Shown here in pieces: positions 1-12,300 of a DNA stretch of 64,000 bases. How positions within the stretch are numbered: the stretch's first letter is position 1; every line of letters starts with the position of its first letter. Source of the DNA: Alviniconcha marisindica (taxonomy: Eukaryota; Mollusca; Gastropoda; Provannidae); NCBI GenBank assembly GCA_018857735.1, contig JABMCL010003210.1:434569-498568 (forward strand). Reading direction: 5' to 3'. The notes under the pieces are model-generated. The model was not told where the DNA came from. It did not search any database and saw only the letters and a list, made by a program, of their open reading frames with translations. Position numbers and translations under genes: made by a program.

Positions 1-1781
1 TTTGTTGCTTTGACTTTTGATAGAAATTGCGGCATTTATGCTGACACACAAATATTTCTAGAGCCTAGTGGCTGTTGTTCTTTGTAAGATTTTGATGTGA
101 AGTTTTATATTGTTTCCATCTACTCAACAGAACTGCCAGTTTCATGGGCAAAAGTATGTCCGTATTTATACGGAGATTCGTAAAATTGAAATGTGCACAG
201 AGAGATCTCCGTATTTTGACAGTTTCCAGAATAAAAAGAATTTAAAAAAATTAAAATGTTTTGATTTCATTCCGCAATCTGGTCCGACCCATACACCCGA
301 CCACTTGCAGATCAATGTTTTCTGAAGCTAACGCATGCACATGTGTTGCTGGAAATGATGAAAATTGTTGCGAATTGGCGGGATCCCTGCTTTATACATC
401 TGAGAAGTCCAGAGCAGTTCGAAAAAAATGCCATGTTTGTCAGAGGGCTATGAGCTTTCTGTCACCATTGACAAAAATGTAAAAAAAAATGGAACTGGAA
501 GTGGATTCAGGAGGTGGACGCGCATGGAGTACCGTTTTGACATTGGTGTCGAAAGTTTGATGAGCCGAGGGTTGCAACTAAAAAACTAAAAATTATCAAC
601 TAAAAAACCAATGAAAAGGAGAAAGGAACTGGGCTCAGAGGTGGACATCAGATCCTTCTTCAAGAAACCTCGTATAAATTGATACCCATAGACAGAGGGC
701 TCTTGCAACCTGAGAACCATAGACAGAGGATCAAGAGCAACTACTTAGAATAGTTCAGGGAAGGTAAAACAGTACTTTAACAGCAGATTTTTTTTATAAC
801 CAGAAGTTGAATGGAAGTTCTGTGACACTGACAGTGGAAAATATGCATGTTGCAAAGACAAGGAGTGTATCCCACTGAAAAGTAAAATCATTAATTGCAG
901 TAGTTACTATTATAGTATTAATAACTTTGGTGAGGCACATTCAATCAGGAGTAGGAAGCAGGCTACATCTGCATCTGTTATGTGAAGTAAGGTCAGTATG
1001 ATTATGTAGTAGTACTAGTAAAGTTATAATACTTGTAATTTATATACTAATGCTAATGAACCTTTGAAGAAAGAAATTTCTTGGTTGTGATTTATTTCAG
1101 TTTGTATTACATTGAGAGTCCTGTCCAAATGTCTGGGGAGTGAGACTTGGTTAACCTATACTTTGTTCTGTAACTGTTCATCATATACACTTGGTGATAT
1201 TAGTTATTCAGCTTCATTTACACATATAATTGAAATATTCCCAACAATAGCCTTTGATGTGTTTGTTCTCAGTTTAACTTTTGTTGCAAGGAGAAGCCAC
1301 AAAACAACCACACATTTGCTGAAATTGCTCAGTGGAAAAAGTGGCCTTGTATTTCAAGAAGTAACAACTTTCACCCATGCAGTTTTATTTCTGTCTTTGC
1401 CAGTTATTGTGGTGCTTGTTGAAGGAACATGCTGCTGTTTTGAATCAAATGAGACATTCCAGTTGCAAGCACACAAGAACAGTTGTTACAGTAATTTTAA
1501 AAAAATGCAATGAAAACCAGAATGACTACCATGTTCTATGCCAGCTAGCAGTTGCCAAAAGCAAAAAATAGTTTTTTGCTAAGCAGTTTATTGGGTGGTG
1601 TTTATTCAAAATCATTACTCATTTAGTCATTAACCGTTATTCAGAACCATTACAATACACCTTTTTGCTCACTCATTCATACTTTTTTGCATAATAATAA
1701 TGAAAACAATAACAATCATGTCTTAAGTGCTGATTGTTTTACAAAGAACCAGGCATACATGCATAGGTACTAATTCACTGA

Positions 1782-1823
<42 letters not shown>

Positions 1824-2147
1824 CAACCCATGCATTAAATCTAACAGGGCTGAGTTAGTTGGATGCGTATAGGTTGAAGAGATATGTTTTCCATGCAGAC
1901 TTGAACTGATTGTTGCAGCATTTCTATCAAGTTCCAGACAGAAGGGCCAGAATGAGAGAAGGCACAATTACCTTTCATCTTATTCTTATAGAATGAAAGT
2001 TTCATAATGTGTTACTGTATGTTACTATATATTACAGAATTCACGATTCCTTTATTGTTTGAGATAATTGAAAGAATTCAAATTAGAATGAATCACCTTG
2101 TTGTGATTGTGGCGCAAGTTGTAAAGCCCAATGATCTGTGTCTGCAG
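1..2147. other. AT-rich flank, presumably intron of the gene ending at 2258
   Basis: No exon is recognised here. Long runs are free of in-frame stops only by chance, and a CA microsatellite lies at about 1788-1822. A 23-codon reading frame at 611-682 ends in a basic SFFKKP stretch reminiscent of the N-terminus of some transposase-derived proteins, but it is too short to call. If 2148-2258 is a true terminal exon, this stretch is its upstream intron. Confidence 0.4.
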
Positions 2148-2258
2148 CTACGTCAGGAGGGTGAGGAAGTGTCCACCTCCAGCGACAACAGCGAGTCTGA
2201 TTCCGATGACGACGGTGCCGAAGGGGGAGCTGACCGCATGCAGTGCCAGACCTCATAG
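2148..2258 (+). CDS. Terminal coding exon of an unidentified gene (acidic serine-rich C-terminus)
   Basis: An acceptor ending TCTGCAG at 2141-2147 is followed by an open frame of 36 codons ending in TAG. The base composition turns sharply GC-richer than the flanks, as in the proven exons of this window. The peptide begins LRQEGEEVSTSS, continues through a run of Ser/Asp/Glu (casein kinase 2-like sites) and ends MQCQTS. I do not recognise the family; such acidic tails occur in many unrelated nuclear and cytosolic proteins. The exon faces TMEM147 tail to tail. No upstream exon is visible, so the rest of the gene lies left of the window or across a long intron. Confidence 0.5.
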   Translation, partial: LRQEGEEVSTSSDNSESDSDDDGAEGGADRMQCQTS

Positions 2259-2534
2259 TTGCCTCCCTTTGTTGCCCCCCCCCACCCCCACCCCCTGCCA
2301 CCTTCTGAACAATTCACTCCCTCTCCTTGTAGAGTGTGCTTTGCTTCTGCATCCATTGGTCCCAGTGGAGTGGGTGAGGGTAGAGCAGGTCACCAACCAA
2401 AGACCTTGTGATGAAGGGGGAAAAGAAGTGTGAGTATTTGGCATGTTTGTGTTTTCAGCGTGAATGCTTTTTGTGAAGATCCAGGTGGCAAGATGCACAT
2501 GGCTGTGTTCCGAGATGTGTTGACATAAAATGTG

Positions 2535-2540
2535 AATAAA
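2535..2540 (+). promoter_or_regulatory. Candidate poly(A) signal AATAAA
   Basis: An AATAAA hexamer lies 277 bases after the stop codon at 2258, followed downstream by GT-rich sequence, as expected for the 3' end of the plus-strand gene. Confidence 0.4.
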
Positions 2541-3650
2541 TGCTTTGCAGGAGATTTTGAGGCAAGAAATTAAGGCCTGGACTGAGAGAGAGATGTGTGA
2601 TTGTGACCGCGTGCATGTGTGTAGTCCACATGTAAATGTACAGTGACTTCCTGTGTACAAAGGGGACAGCTCATAGTAAAAGATGTAAATTTAGAGGTTT
2701 GCTGTGTCTGTGATCTTCACCTGTTAGTCAACATAAATGCCATGTTTATTTTGTGAATGCCATGCTTTATCACATCCCCGTAAGTTGAACCTTTTTGCTA
2801 CTAGTTACAGTCAGCGTCTTTACGAAAGGGAGCCTTTTGATTTTGTTGGTACCACCGCTGACATTTCCTGATTGTTGGTAAACTCAGTGAGCGTGTCACG
2901 CAAAGTATTGAAGTTTTGTGCCTAAAATGCAAGCCCACAGAGAGAGTCCTCCGTTTCTTCAAGTTACTCTTTCATAGCGTTTGTTGGATTATTAACCAAA
3001 ACGTTAGTTGTTGCTAGTGAAAGGATTAACACGTGCACACACGCGCAATCCTACTGTGTGGTAGTGACCATGAGTGGCATTGTAACCTCGTCAGAAGAAT
3101 GGGGAGGCATGGTGTGCATGTCACCTCTTTTGGGTGTGATGGAACTTGCCCATCGCTGGCAGCGGCATTATGCTGCACAGCCCTTGTTTGCATCTCTCTT
3201 GTTTTGAATTTCTTTCATCCATTTCTTGTTTATTTATTTCATCCATTTCTTGTTTTCAGTGCTTGCTATTTCATTGCCATGGCTCTTCATAGCCAAAGTG
3301 GTTCCTTGGTCAAGGCATTGTGGCACCAAGGGAATGGATGGCAATATTGATTACCTTTTCTTTCTTTCTTTTTTCTCCTTGTTTTTTTAAGGGCCAACAG
3401 TGTCCTTAAGTTAGGCATGCATTAATGGAGTTTACAAACGTACAGATCTTATCAGATCACATTTGCTTTGTAAAAGACAGGCACCCGGCATATAGCCATT
3501 ACAGATGGTCTGGTTTGGTCTTAAGAAAACCACTCACAGAAGCAAGTCTTGACAAGCCAAACCAAACATGGGGGTCTGTTTGCTGGGGACAAGCTTTCAA
3601 AGCAATGGTCTTGTGATGAGAGGCTGATGGAGGTGTTTCCCATGGCAGAT

Positions 3651-4106
3651 ACATCATGTCACTATGACAGTAGGGTACTGAACTACTGGTGAAACAACTG
3701 AAGGGTTGACATCATGCGACTATGATGCTGGGGTAGTGAATTACTGGTGAAACAACTGACAGGTTAACATCATGCAACTATGATGCAGGGGTAGTGAACT
3801 ATTGGTGAAACAACTGAGAGGTTGACATCATGTAATTGACACCAGGGTAATGAACTGGTGAAACTACTGAAATGTTAACATGTAACTATGACAGTCGACA
3901 CTAGGGTAATACTGCTGGTAAAATAACTGAGAGGTTGACATGTAACGATGACACTAGGGTAATACTACTGGTAAAACAACTGAGAGGTCGACATCATGTA
4001 ACTATGACACTAGGGTAATGAAGTCCTGGTGAAACAACTGAAGGGTTGACATCCTGTAATTGACACTAGGGTAATGAACTATGGTGAGGCAACTGAATTG
4101 TTGACC
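3651..4106. repeat. Minisatellite, about 58-bp unit, about 8 copies
   Basis: Successive copies share the pattern ATCATGTAACTATGACACT, then AGGGTAATGAACTACTGGTG and AAACAACTGAGAGGTTGAC. Copy length varies from about 53 to 60 bp by small deletions. Units are diverged, so the array is old. Confidence 0.85.
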
Positions 4107-4149
4107 CTGGTTTTATGGCCATTCATGAATTGTTGCAAAAATGGACTTC

Positions 4150-4215
4150 CCCTCAAAGTAAACCCCACTAGTTGATGGGGCGTAAAACACCAATTTACTG
4201 ACTTGCTTACCCTCA
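4150..4215 (+). repeat. SINE-like tail fragment
   Basis: The sequence CCCCACTAGTTGATGGGGCG followed by TAAAACACCAATTTACTGAC matches other copies in the window near 12955-13015 and 26045-26100 (plus) and 45630-45715 and 47170-47225 (minus). The pattern 'TTGACTGGGCGTTAAACACCAA' split here resembles tails of tRNA-derived SINEs common in molluscs. Confidence 0.5.
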
Positions 4216-5536
4216 AAGTAAGACTGATTAAAAACCAGATCCTGGTGCATGCTGGTGACCCTGTGAGTGGCATTGTGACCTGGTCAGAGGAAGAGCTGGC
4301 AGCATGGTGGGCATGTAACCTCTTTTGAAGGTGATGAAAGTCAGGCATTGATGGCAGCAGAACTGAAGTGTATTATTACAGAAGCCTCTGATACATCTCC
4401 CACTTTATATTGTCATTTGATCTTTTTCTTGTGTTTCTGTTTGCCATTTCATTGCACCAATGCGTTATGTACTGTCTTGGTTTCCTCTTAATTCCGAATA
4501 AAAACATCTTTGTCTCCATATTACAACAGTAGTCATAATGGTACAAGAGATCCAGATTATTTCTGTGGGGATAACAAATCTAAAAACATGCAGTAATGCT
4601 TTGATTTTCTATCTGCAATTGAGAACATGTGCAGACACTGGTAATGGTTCAAGAGTGATCATTCTGTCCACTCATTTTCAATGGGAGAGTTGACCTTAGT
4701 GGAAGTGTGGTCTTGAGGTAAACTGTCTAGCAGGGTTTCTGTCTTCCAACATTTTAACAGTGTCAGGGCACAAGCATGCAGACCCCATGATTTTCCTGGA
4801 TAAATCATCCTTGATGGCTTTTATACAAATTACAGCAAGTGTCTGCTTTCAGAGGTTTCAACACTGCAGGTCTGACATGCTTGCAGGCTTCTTATTGGTT
4901 TGTCTTTTATCTGTGTGGAAAACAAGAACTGGCAGGAGTAACCACATCTACATGCAGCAGTTTGGCCAAAAGCAATGAAAGGATGATGTGGGAACATTGA
5001 TTCAGTAACCATTACACCAACACACAGGACCCATCTGCCAGGGAGCGTTGGGTTTTTACCCCAGTTTATGGCTGGGTCATTTTGCTGCCTACCACAAGAC
5101 TTGCGTTAACATTTTGGCTTTTAGAACATGGGTAGGAAAAATTCCCAGGGCTGTGCTTTTCAGGCTTATGAGTAGCATAGCTTGCTGACCAGCCAGTGTT
5201 GTGTTGATTTGACTGATAAAGCAGGTGGTTGGATTGTTTGTGGACTTTGCTGGTTCAGCTAAATTGCAGGGAACTTTAGCACCAGTCAGGGCATAGCTAA
5301 ATGCATGGAAATTCTGAAGAAGAATGAACCCCTTTTGGGGAATGAATTGTATTTAACATTAATGGAATCATCCAGCATGTTAGCCCCTTTACAGCAGAAT
5401 ACCAATATGCTGCATTACCAGACTGCGGAGAGAGCAGGAACTAATTCATGACTGAAGTGTGCAGTGGGTGGTTTATGCTGAGGATAGCCGAGACTAGAGT
5501 GAGAAAATATTGTGTCTGACAAGTGGAAATGCTGTA

Positions 5537-5558
5537 CCCCCCCCCCCCCCCCCCCCCC
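5537..5558. repeat. Poly(C) tract, 22 bases
   Basis: Uninterrupted run of 22 C on the plus strand; one of about a dozen such tracts in the window. Confidence 0.95.
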
Positions 5559-6119
5559 TGCATGATCCATTTACCTAGTCCAGGTCAACTTTGCCAACAA
5601 ATGTAATGTGCTTTGAAACAGGACTTCATAACACTTGAAGTCTCTCATGAATTTGACTCTCATAAAAAACGTGCATCGAGTCACTGATATAAACATTCAT
5701 TGCATATACTATGTACATATACATATATATACTGTTGAGAGAGTCAGTGTTATGCAAAGTTTATAGAGTTCATATTGATCAGAGCTTTGCTTGGTGTGTC
5801 AGTTGACCTGTTTGCAACCCCCTAGAGTGTGATGAAGTTCTTGTCCCTCAAATAAATAGCTGCAAATGTTTTTTCGTTGAAAAAAGATGTGTACTACAAC
5901 TTGTCAGTGAAATGAAATAAAGTTAACAGTTAAAATTCTATGCAATTTGGTGTTCATTTGATCAGACCTACCAGTCTGTATGAAACTAGCACAGTTCACC
6001 ACATCAGCATGCATTACACACACACACACACTGTCTTGTAATTGGGCAGGGATATCACTTTATCAGACAACATATAGTTCCTCCAGAGTGGATGAACAGC
6101 ATGCCAGACCCATGCATGA

Positions 6120-6785
6120 AAGCAGCCATTTTGAAAAAGACCTAATGTGCTTAAAAACTTTAGGCCTGTCCTTTGTGTCCAAACCTACTGAGAAAATTGT
6201 TCTTGACCAGCTTCTTTGTCACCTGGATCAAAACGATCTTTGGCACACCATCCAGTCAGCGTATCTCCCAAAACACAGTACCAAGACAGTTTGCATTTTC
6301 AATGACCACCCGACTGCTTCAGACTCTGGCTCTATCTCCATTCCGACTCTTCTGTTATCTAAGTGCTGCTGTCATTGTGTCAACACTATCATAACATCCT
6401 TCTGACTTGCCTCAGAAACATTTTTGTTTTTTGTGATCTTGCTTTGTCCTTTGGTTCCTACTTGCAAGGTAGGACACAAGTAGTAACTGTACATGACATA
6501 AAATCCTCTCCTTCGCTTCCAACTGGTGGAGTCCCCCAGGGCTCTGTCCTGGGACCCATCCTTTTCATTTTGTATACTTGGCCTCTTTCTGATGTAATTA
6601 GTCGCCACTGTTTCTCATTACATGTTTGCAGATGATACTGACATGTACAAATCTGATTCTCCTTCTGAAGCATTCACCCCTGCACCGGCCATTGAATCCT
6701 GCATTTCAGATGTGAAGGGCTGGGTAGTTCAGAATAAACTTCAGTTAAATGGTGACAAAACAGAGTCATCTGATAGGCTCTGCTC
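6120..6785 (+). pseudogene. Broken non-LTR (CR1/jockey-like) reverse transcriptase
   Basis: Three reading frames in sequence give reverse transcriptase motifs of a non-LTR retrotransposon. First comes SKPTEKIVLDQL...QSAYLPKHST at about 6178-6282 (finger/palm region). Next is GVPQGSVLGPILF at about 6527-6565. Then FADDT, the catalytic aspartate motif, appears near 6627-6641, followed by a stretch typical of the region after it (ISDVKGW..NKLQLNGDKTE). The reading frame is broken by frameshifts and deletions, so this is a dead fragment. There is no endonuclease domain in place. It may come from the same family as the C-terminal and tail pieces at 14080, 30650 and 52400. Confidence 0.8.
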
Positions 6786-7150
6786 CTGAATTGATCTTCC
6801 TTTTTTGCTATGGGTGTGTGTCGGTGACATCCCATTTTCTAATTTCTTCATGGGATGGCGCTGTGCTGCTTCAGCGGACTCGTTAGTACCCAAATCTTTC
6901 AGTGGGCACTGACACTATCAGTGGACAGCTGCACAATCCAGTTCTGGCAGTTTAGAGGTTGGTGATGGAAAACGAGGCTTAGAGTGTGGGTCACCTCAGG
7001 AAGTATTTTTTGGTAAATGATGGATCACTCTTGTGGTGGTACATAAGCCAAGTTGCTTGGGAGTGTTTTTCCTATTAAAGTGGACTGGTCTACATCACAA
7101 CAAACAATAATTATCGCCTTTACAAGCACTAAACTCACATTTTCGGCACA
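6786..7150. other. No gene recognised
   Basis: Plain sequence between the reverse transcriptase fragment and the putative 3' end of TMEM147; nothing coding is seen. Confidence 0.4.
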
Positions 7151-7156
7151 TTTATT
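7151..7156 (-). promoter_or_regulatory. Candidate poly(A) signal for TMEM147
   Basis: TTTATT on the plus strand reads AATAAA on the minus strand, with GT-rich sequence just beyond it. It would give a 3' UTR of about 2 kb. Another AATAAA on the minus strand at 8728-8733 would give a shorter one. Confidence 0.3.
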
Positions 7157-9238
7157 CCTTTTTTTTTACCAAACAGATAGTGTGAAAAAGAACAAGATGA
7201 TCAAAGCATAAACACGGTGATGGAATAAATGATGTGTGCAATATTGATACAGGTTTTAGTGGTTTACAGTAGAACAAAACAACAACAAAAATAACCAAAA
7301 CTTTTCTATAACCACCTAGAGCTGCAAAGTGGCAAGACCAAATTATTGGCCAGTTTCCCATTCTGCAGTAAACCACTACAACCCAGAGTACGACCTGCAT
7401 TTAGGACAAAATGTGAGCTGTCTTTAAAAAACAAAGTTAATGTACATCAGGTTTTAAACAACACTATAATTTCACAGTGTGGCGCCAACTCACTGAAAAT
7501 AACCAATCCAAAAAGCAGTACCAACAAAACAGAAATTAAAGTGCCCAAGTTTTATCAAGACTCTGGTTTCACAAATGCATTTACTGAAATGTGCAGCAAT
7601 TCAATGCAATAAAGTAGGTTATGCCTCATAGTTTGGTTTGCTACTTAAACTCTGCTAGGCAATATAGTGTAGCCCTTAGGTAGATGGCAACACTCGTGAG
7701 GGAAGTTGGTGCTTCCATCTAACTTGAGGAAGCTGAAGAAGAATTTTGGGCAACAGCCAAAGTTGGGTGATAGGCAACAGACTGGCTGCCAATCACCCAA
7801 TCATAGGCAACAGACAGCTTTTGGCTGCCAATCACCCAAACAATTTCAGCCAATCATAGGCAACAGAGGGCCCTTGGCTGCCAATCACCCAAACAATTTC
7901 AGCCAATCAGAATGCCACAAAAAATAATCGTGTACAAAAAGCCTGAAGAGAGGCTGCCATGTTTGGCCCACGAACTGGAGCATGGCAACAGAGCATAAGA
8001 TGGTTGGGTTCCAAACTTTCAAAATAACGAATCACTAATGGTGCACATCCAATTTTGACAATGAGGTATTCACTGCAATCAAAGGAGGCTAATAACAAAG
8101 CTGGAACTGGACTCCAATAACGCATCCCATCAATCAGCACGGTACCACATGGTGGTCAGAATGAAAGCCTGTGTGAAGACAATGGGAGGTGGGGCTAAAG
8201 AGTTCAGCACAGAACCCTCTAGTCTATGCAGAACAGGAAGCATTACCCAAAGTCCAAAACGTAAGCCTTCTACAGTTGCTACATGCCATGCGGTGTCAGG
8301 GATGCCCCTCTAAGTCAGCTGTTGGACCACAGGAGGCAGCGAGTCTGGCAACAGCACTCAATGCCTCTGGTCTCTGTTTCAGCTGATACACGCCACCCAG
8401 TTGAATATGAGTGTTGTAAGTAACATAACCAGGCAGATTTATACCAACAATCATACTTGGTTCTTGGATTTTAACATCCTGTCAACCAGTTACCTCAGCC
8501 CATCAGGATGAATCATGCATTCAAAAATCTTTTATACCATTTCAAAACACAGGTCACTAAATCACAAGTCTGTCTACCAACCATCCATCTATCACTGTAG
8601 ATGTCAATAATACACAGGTTTTGCTGCATCAAAAACCAATTTCCACTCCATTCCTTTTCCCACAGGCACTCACCACAGGAAGCTGCTTAAATCGCTTGTG
8701 ACAATGTGAATGAGCATGGTGACCTATTTTATTAAGTAGGTCCACACATGTTAGCTGAAAAGTAGGGAGAGGATTTGGAGGAGAAAAAAAGGCGAAAGGA
8801 CCGGAAAGGTAGAAATTAGAAAATGAAGAAATTCCTGGCAATAGGTGAGGCATATCACCCATCACTGTCATCAGTCTGCACAAGCACTACCTGCATTTTC
8901 CACCTGTCACTAATATCAGTCTCACCATGGCAACGATTTAATAAATTATTCTCACACAATCTTGGGTAGTGATTTTCACTAGACGATGCCATAATATAAA
9001 TATGGCATAATGCACACTCCATCAAACCACACGCAGATGTTACACAGCACATACTTTTGCTGTCCTTGCTGAGAAACACTGTGTCAATTCTTGCACATAA
9101 TTTGTTGAATTCTCAGTCCTGACACAAACCATGTAACCAAAAATGCAAACACCACCCGCACTACATTCTTTCTCTGCTTAAATCACTCATGGTCACAACC
9201 ATCCAACAAATCAAAGTACTCCTCCTTTCTGGTTTCAT
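7157..9238 (-). other. Presumed TMEM147 3' UTR and flank
   Basis: This stretch follows the TMEM147 stop codon on the minus strand. It shows no coding exon. A short direct repeat around 7745-7915 (GGCAACAGA...TGGCTGCCAATCACCC, three to four copies) and a SINE-like tail near 8460-8510 are visible. UTR extent is inferred only from candidate poly(A) signals. Confidence 0.35.
7745..7915. repeat. Short tandem repeat around TGGCTGCCAATCACCC
   Basis: Three to four diverged copies of about 50-60 bp carry GGCTGCCAATCACCC, AACAATTTCAGCCAATCA and TAGGCAACAG. The CCAAT-like words are a consequence of the repeat and do not show promoter function. Confidence 0.7.
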
Positions 9239-9374
9239 TTAGTAATGAGAATTGGCCAGCTGCGAAGGTATCCCAAGGTACATCTGGAGTGCTACCATGG
9301 CCACACAAGATGTAAATGCAGCCTTGGCAATCAGTAGCATCCATGATCCAAGGCCCACAGCATGAATCAGGATT
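9239..9374 (-). CDS. TMEM147: TMEM147 coding exon 6 (last)
   Basis: An acceptor CTTTCAG precedes the exon, which completes a Glu codon (phase 2 in) and ends at TAA (9239-9241). It encodes [17 protein letters not shown] and a final hydrophobic segment ending NSHY. A CR1-like retrotransposon tail begins about 20 bp outside its acceptor. Confidence 0.9.
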
Positions 9375-12300
9375 CTGAAAGAAAGATTTTGGGGGAATAC
9401 AAATCAGTCTCCAAGACCAGTTCCATTTCTCTGGAATTCTCTGCCGGCCACTCTAAGAAATGTACCAACACTGTCTCAATTCAAATCGCAGCTAAAAACC
9501 TTGTTTGCCCAGGCCTTCCTGTAGATAATGGCAATTTAAGCTACAATAATTAAGGTTCTGTTTGCTGAAATGTATGCTAATGTAGTTTTTGTGATAAGAT
9601 GTTTGTACAGCACAGTGAGTTTAACTCTGGTTAAAGAATAGCGCTTTATAAGAATTATTTATGATTATTATTATTATTATTTAAATGCAGTGCAATTCTA
9701 GTTGCACAAAAGCAACAAGTCAGAGGAGCTAGTAAATGCTCAGGCCAGCATTCAAAATAGGAAAATACAACCTTGAAATGTAACATGGAACTCTCCTATC
9801 ATCTTTTCACTTATCCAAGGTTACAAAATATGGCATGAAAATGTTAAACCCAATCTAGATTATCATTGTGCAGAGTTCTGAAGTTTTGTTTAGACTGCTT
9901 AAAATAATCTACATTTCATGCTAAAGCCCGTTCTTAACTGGGCAAATGTTTGTTCGCTGAACATTCTTCGGACACCTTGCTGAACTATGATTTGTTTCTT
10001 AATTGAACTTTTAGTTCACTGAATATGGATCGGACAATTCGACAAACTCCACTTCATTCTCAACTGGCTTGTAATGAGATGCAAGCTTCGGCCCAAACTT
10101 GCGGCAGACGCGCAGCAGACAGCATAACCGAAAATGTAGGGTAAAGTCACGTCAAGTCAAGTCAATATACTTTAATCAATCCTCACAGGGTAATTCAACT
10201 AACTACTATCTCATTCTGGGTCCCGAGTCAAGGCTAAGCCTCCCACAAGTCAACAAATAAACAAATTCCCTCCAAAGCGAGTGAAGAATCTAGCGACACC
10301 GTCATCCATTTTTATTTCTTCTTCATCCACAGGAGAGCTCTGCTCTCAGCCAATCAGAGGCAATGTTTGTCGAATAGGGTGAATGTTCCCAGAACATGCT
10401 GAGCAAAGCTTTTTGGACCCCGAATATAGCTTCGTCACAGTTCGACGCATACTCCCAACAAGGTTCACGAAGAAAAGTTCGCCCAATTAAGAACCAACTA
10501 GGTTCACTGACTACTTCCAACTAGGCTTGCGAACAAACATTCGCCCAATTAAGAACGGGCTTAATGTATCATGTTTACATATTATTTTTGAGGTCTTATG
10601 TACATATTTTGTACACTGGAGATGATCTAAATTCAGCGTGCTCACCCCTGTTGGTGAAATTCTACCCTACAGAAACAACTGTTATTTATTATTCATTATG
10701 TGGGTGACAATAAAAATGATGGTTTATTTTCTTTTGTAAAATGACCACAAAGACCCCCCCCCCCCCCCCCCAGTCTAAAAGGAGCCCTTTGTCACACAAG
10801 CATGACGCAGTGGTACTTACTCCACAATAAGAGGGCGATAGCATGCTAGACCCAGCAGAAGCAGGACGACTGGAATGAGAGATTTCTGAAGATCACTGCG
10901 TCCATACAGCCACACCAACATGGCTGTGCTGATGTGGTGGATCTGATAAGAGAAAAAACACAAGTGATAGGAAGCTGGTGTGTGTGTGTGTGATTAATTT
11001 CTTACTTTTTTTTTTTTTTTTGTCCCTTGCAGTTCCAATGCAGACTTGGAATCTATACAATTAAGGAAGCCAGAAACATACCACGATAATAATAATAATA
11101 ATTAAAGTTTGTTTGTTTGTTTTTTAAGCGCAAAATCTTGTTGGCAGAGACTATTCTAAAGCGCATACATGCACACACATTCAAGATTATTTTATCATCT
11201 CATCAGAGGAATTAAAACGTGGCTGAACATTAAGCACATCACAGTACACAATAACACATATTGTGTATTTTAAAACTCAAAGTGACAAAGAACTGTTAGT
11301 GAAAAAACAAAAGTTACACAATAAACAAACTAGTAATTTACATAATTTACACACACACACACACACACAAGCATATTGACCATACATAACTTAATTTACA
11401 CAAAAAAAGTACCTTCATCATTTTAAGTCCAGAATGAATGTACAAATCATCAAATGACAAATATGGATGATCAATATATGCATTCAAATTATATTAAACT
11501 TGAACATCTTTGGTGGATGAGGTAAGGTCTGTTTGGGCCCATCTGCCAACCTATATCTGCTGCAAGCATGGGGAGCACATTGCAGATACAAACAACAATG
11601 AGTGCCTAAAAAGAAAAAGAAAAAGTTTTAAATTTAATGCAATTCTAAATCAACAAAAAAGCATTTTGAACTGAACTAACTACATCTGTGCTTACCAAGC
11701 TGACATTGGAGTCCAGACTCATCTGAATGTATTTCCAGTCAAACTCCACTCCTCGCGCTCCTACCCACAAAGGGACCACTCTGAAAGAAAGCAGACAACG
11801 GTCAACTTCAGTACACATGTATACATTCCACACGATCTTGATTTTGGCATCTGCCTCACTAGTTGCCTCTGTCACATAAAATTTAATGATAATGCAATCC
11901 AAGACAAAAAGTGGTTTTGAGACATCATTTACCATTACTGCAGCACAGCCTGTAGGTTTAACCTGGCAGTTCTGTGCTAAACTTAACTTCAGACTGGCTA
12001 GGAAACCAGGCAGTGCTTGAAGTCATCTGGATAAGATAAGAACATGTCACGCGGTTTCTGACTATACGTTGCACACTTAGTGTCTACACTGGTGTCAGTG
12101 AAATGCACAGAGTACTGTCACACAGCCTATGGGGAGGTTTAGCCCAGCTCTGTGCTGAACTTTGTTTTCAGGCTGGCAAGGAAACCAGGCAGTGCGTCAA
12201 GTCATCTGGATGAGGGATAAGACTAAGAGCATGGGCTTTCTGACCGCAGCGTGCACACCTAGTGTCTGTACCCATGAAGTGCAACAAGTAGTTACACAGC

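Larger units (their letters stand above)
2541..6118. other. Intergenic stretch without a recognisable gene
   Basis: No exon or RNA gene was found. The stretch contains the 58-bp minisatellite at 3651-4106, a SINE-like tail near 4150-4215, a 22-base poly(C) tract at 5537-5558 and short TA-rich runs near 5700. Reading frames here are short and unlike any family I know. Confidence 0.5.

Noticed and set aside
611..682. Short frame ending IRSFFKKPRIN, resembling a PCNA-binding box or transposase N-terminus
   Set aside because: Only 23 codons, no splice sites or continuation in frame; could be chance.
1112..1513. 133-codon plus-strand frame
   Set aside because: Base composition like the surrounding non-coding DNA, no domain, no match to the terminal exon frame.
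8189..8420. Minus-strand stretch with AG before an Ala-rich frame (EALSAVARLAAS) considered as last exon of TMEM147
   Set aside because: The true last exon at 9239-9374 matches the family C-terminus and has the right phase; this stretch is not hydrophobic and does not align.
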